A DNA stretch of 24,430 bases, taken from contig DNFT01000018.1 of assembly GCA_003486385.1 (NCBI GenBank), positions 1 through 24,430 on the forward strand, read 5' to 3'. The notes beneath the pieces are model-generated. The model was not told where the DNA came from. It was given only the letters and a program-made list of their open reading frames with translations, and searched no databases. Positions 22,530 to 24,430 of the stretch are shown piece by piece; the stretch's first letter is position 1; the number at the start of each line of letters is the position of its first letter. Position numbers and translations under genes: made by a program. Source of the DNA: Eubacterium sp. Its GTDB lineage: Bacteria; Bacillota; Clostridia; Lachnospirales; Lachnospiraceae.

Positions 22530-24311
22530 ATGGATATTTTCAGTGTTTTGAATATGCTTGGAGGACTCGCGCTCTTCCTATACGGCATGAATGCAATGGG
22601 GGACGGACTCGCCAAGGTGTCGGGAGGCAGGCTTGAGAGCGTGCTTGAGAAGCTTACAAAGAAAAGAATAATGGCTGTGCTTCTAGGGGCTGCGGTTACT
22701 GCTGTAATCCAGTCCTCTTCGGCTACCACTGTAATGGTAGTCGGATTTGTCAATTCCGGCATTATGAAGCTGGGTCAGGCGATTGGAATTATTATGGGTG
22801 CTAACATTGGTACCACCATCACGTCATGGATACTTGCACTCACGGGAATCCAAAGTGATAATATTTTTGTATCGCTGTTGAAGCCAAGTTCGTTTTCGCC
22901 CATACTTGCGGTTATAGGCTCGTCCTTCATATTATTTTCCAAGAAGGACAGGAAAAGGGATATAGGAACTATTTTAGTCGGCTTTGCCATACTCATGTTC
23001 GGAATGGATACGATGAGCGCAGCAGTTAAGCCGCTTGCCGATGTTCCACAGTTTACCAATATGTTCACCATGTTCACCAACCCTGTGCTTGGCATGATTG
23101 TAGGAGCGGTGCTGACAGCGGTAATCCAGAGCTCATCGGCTTCCGTCGGTATATTGCAGGCACTCTGTGCAACCGGTGGTGTCACGATGGCGTCGGCAAT
23201 TCCTATTATAATGGGTCAGAATATCGGTACCTGCGTGACGTCACTCATATCCGCGATGGGAGCGAGCAGGAATGCGAAGCGTGCCGCGCTGGTACACTTC
23301 TATTTTAATCTTATCGGAACAATTATTTTCATGGTGGTATTTTACACTCTGAATGCATTCTTACACTTTGAAATACTTAATATGACAGCGAACGCATGGC
23401 TTATTGCACTTGTCCACTCATGCTTTAACATAGCTGCGACAATTATATTCCTTCCGTTCGGCGATTTCCTTGCAAAGCTTGCCTGTCTCACAATCAAGGA
23501 TAAGGATGAAGTGCAGGAAAAGGCGGAAGCAGGTTCCGTCGAGAAGGATATACAGGTGCTTGACCCTCGTTTCCTCGAGTCCCCTGCGTTCGCAGTGCAG
23601 CAGTGTAAAAATGTTGCGGTAAAGATGGCTGATGTGGCAAGGGATGGCTTGTTCCTGTCGATGGAGCTTCTTGAAAGCTATGATGAGGATAAGGCACAGA
23701 GGGTACTTCATTATGAGGATATCGTTGACAAGTATGAGGATGAGCTTGGAACCTATCTGGTAAAGCTCAATGGAAAAGACCTCACGAAGAAGGACAGCCA
23801 GACAGTGTCAATGCTCCTTCATGTGATTGGAGACTTTGAAAGAATATCCGACCACGCCGTGAACATCAAGGAGGCTGCCGAGGAGATGAGAGACAAGAAG
23901 CTTCATTTTTCCGAGAAGGCAGCGGCTGAGCTTAATGTCTACACGACTGCGATACATGAGATTGTGAATATGGCATTTGATGCCTTTACCACGGAGAATG
24001 TGGAGGCGGCGGGCAATGTCGAGCCGCTTGAGGAGGTCATGGACTATCTCAAGGCGGAGCTGAAGGACAGACATGTAAGGAGGCTTAGAAAGGGCAAATG
24101 TACAATCGAGCTGGGCTTCGTGCTCACCGACCTTATAACCAACTATGAGAGAGTCGCCGACCACTGCTCGAATATTGCAGTCTGCCTGATACAGGTGGTG
24201 GGAAATGACGGCTTCGATACACATGAGTATCTTGACAATGTGAAGAGCAAAGACAATGAAGAATTCAGGATTAAGGTACATTGGTATAAGGAGAAGTATG
24301 AGCTGCCGTAG
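22530..24311 (+). CDS. Na+/phosphate cotransporter with PhoU-like C-terminal domain
   Basis: A 593-residue Na/Pi-cotransporter II-type protein (the NptA/YjbB group). Residues 1-320 are membrane-embedded and show the internal duplication of the family: QSSSATT (61-67) with GANIGTT (90-96), and QSSSASV (200-206) with GQNIGTC (229-235). These QSSS repeats form the substrate site. Residues about 345-570 are helical and PhoU-like, with the metal-site motifs DFERISDHAVNIKE and NYERVADHCSNIAV. The protein is expected to move phosphate with Na+; members of this bacterial group have been implicated in either uptake or efflux. AAGGAGG lies just before the ATG. It lies downstream of phoU but 372 bp away, so it probably has its own promoter. 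Confidence 0.94.
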   Translation: MDIFSVLNMLGGLALFLYGMNAMGDGLAKVSGGRLESVLEKLTKKRIMAVLLGAAVTAVIQSSSATTVMVVGFVNSGIMKLGQAIGIIMGANIGTTITSWILALTGIQSDNIFVSLLKPSSFSPILAVIGSSFILFSKKDRKRDIGTILVGFAILMFGMDTMSAAVKPLADVPQFTNMFTMFTNPVLGMIVGAVLTAVIQSSSASVGILQALCATGGVTMASAIPIIMGQNIGTCVTSLISAMGASRNAKRAALVHFYFNLIGTIIFMVVFYTLNAFLHFEILNMTANAWLIALVHSCFNIAATIIFLPFGDFLAKLACLTIKDKDEVQEKAEAGSVEKDIQVLDPRFLESPAFAVQQCKNVAVKMADVARDGLFLSMELLESYDEDKAQRVLHYEDIVDKYEDELGTYLVKLNGKDLTKKDSQTVSMLLHVIGDFERISDHAVNIKEAAEEMRDKKLHFSEKAAAELNVYTTAIHEIVNMAFDAFTTENVEAAGNVEPLEEVMDYLKAELKDRHVRRLRKGKCTIELGFVLTDLITNYERVADHCSNIAVCLIQVVGNDGFDTHEYLDNVKSKDNEEFRIKVHWYKEKYELP

Positions 24312-24332
24312 GATGGAAAAGTAAAGCGGACA

Positions 24333-24412
24333 TTCGCAATCCGCTTCGCTACTTGCTCATGAACGTAGTCGCTTTGCGAACTGTCAGTGGGAGCTTTTAA
24401 CTCCCACTGACA
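24333..24412. terminator. Paired hairpins after the Na/Pi cotransporter gene
   Basis: TTCGCAA (24333-24339) and TTGCGAA (24374-24380) close an imperfect hairpin. Directly after it TGTCAGTGGGAG (24382-24393) and CTCCCACTGACA (24401-24412) form a perfect 12-bp stem with loop CTTTTAA. No T-run follows. The pair may end the transcript or be a dispersed repeat. Confidence 0.5.
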
Positions 24413-24430
24413 TAAGCATCCCCCTTACCC

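Noticed and set aside
23808..24281. 157-codon antisense ORF within the Na/Pi cotransporter gene
   Set aside because: It is a shadow of the well-conserved PhoU-like domain on the plus strand, with no start signal.

Overview
The window looks like a chromosomal segment of a Gram-positive anaerobe of the class Clostridia, most likely a member of the Lachnospiraceae. The grounds are the gene content and protein style: a complete trp operon behind a T-box leader, a PstSCAB-PhoU cluster with a lipoprotein PstS, a Na/Pi symporter with a PhoU-like tail, AGGAGG-type ribosome binding sites, moderate GC with AT-rich spacers, and a large regulator of a kind I associate with this family. The assignment is by pattern recognition, not by a search.

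Layout. Positions 1-4180 hold a MATE efflux transporter on the minus strand, an unrecognised 213-residue coiled-coil protein, a methyl-accepting chemotaxis protein with a polytopic membrane domain and no HAMP, and an open frame without a start codon that looks like a gene remnant. Positions 4233-6973 hold a 723-residue regulator-like protein with two degenerate helix-turn-helix modules and a probable TPR-like helical body, followed by a 105-residue secreted protein. This receptor-plus-exported-peptide arrangement is the best candidate here for an undescribed system, namely RRNPP-type cell-cell signalling. An orphan lipoprotein follows (7049-7846).

Positions 7880-15317 are a tryptophan operon: promoter, tRNA-Trp-type T-box leader with terminator, then trpE, trpG, trpD, trpC, trpF, trpB, trpA. 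Together these encode every step from chorismate to tryptophan.

Positions 15321-24311 are a phosphate region. A lipoprotein (15485-16936) is preceded by an 11-bp-phased TGTAAC array. A Cys-rich 33-codon ORF overlaps the start of pstS, with an 11-bp-phased TTTACA array upstream. Then come pstS, pstC, pstA, pstB, a 140-bp cloverleaf-like inverted-repeat element, phoU, and a Na/Pi cotransporter. PstSCAB imports phosphate at high affinity, PhoU links the transporter to signalling, and the Na/Pi carrier is a second phosphate route. The PhoR/PhoP two-component pair is not in the window.

A family of palindromic repeats (core GGGACAGGGGTCTGACACC and its complement) occurs at five loci. Copies supply the last codons of the MATE gene and the last 22 codons of trpC, close the trp operon, and sit inside the pstS control region.
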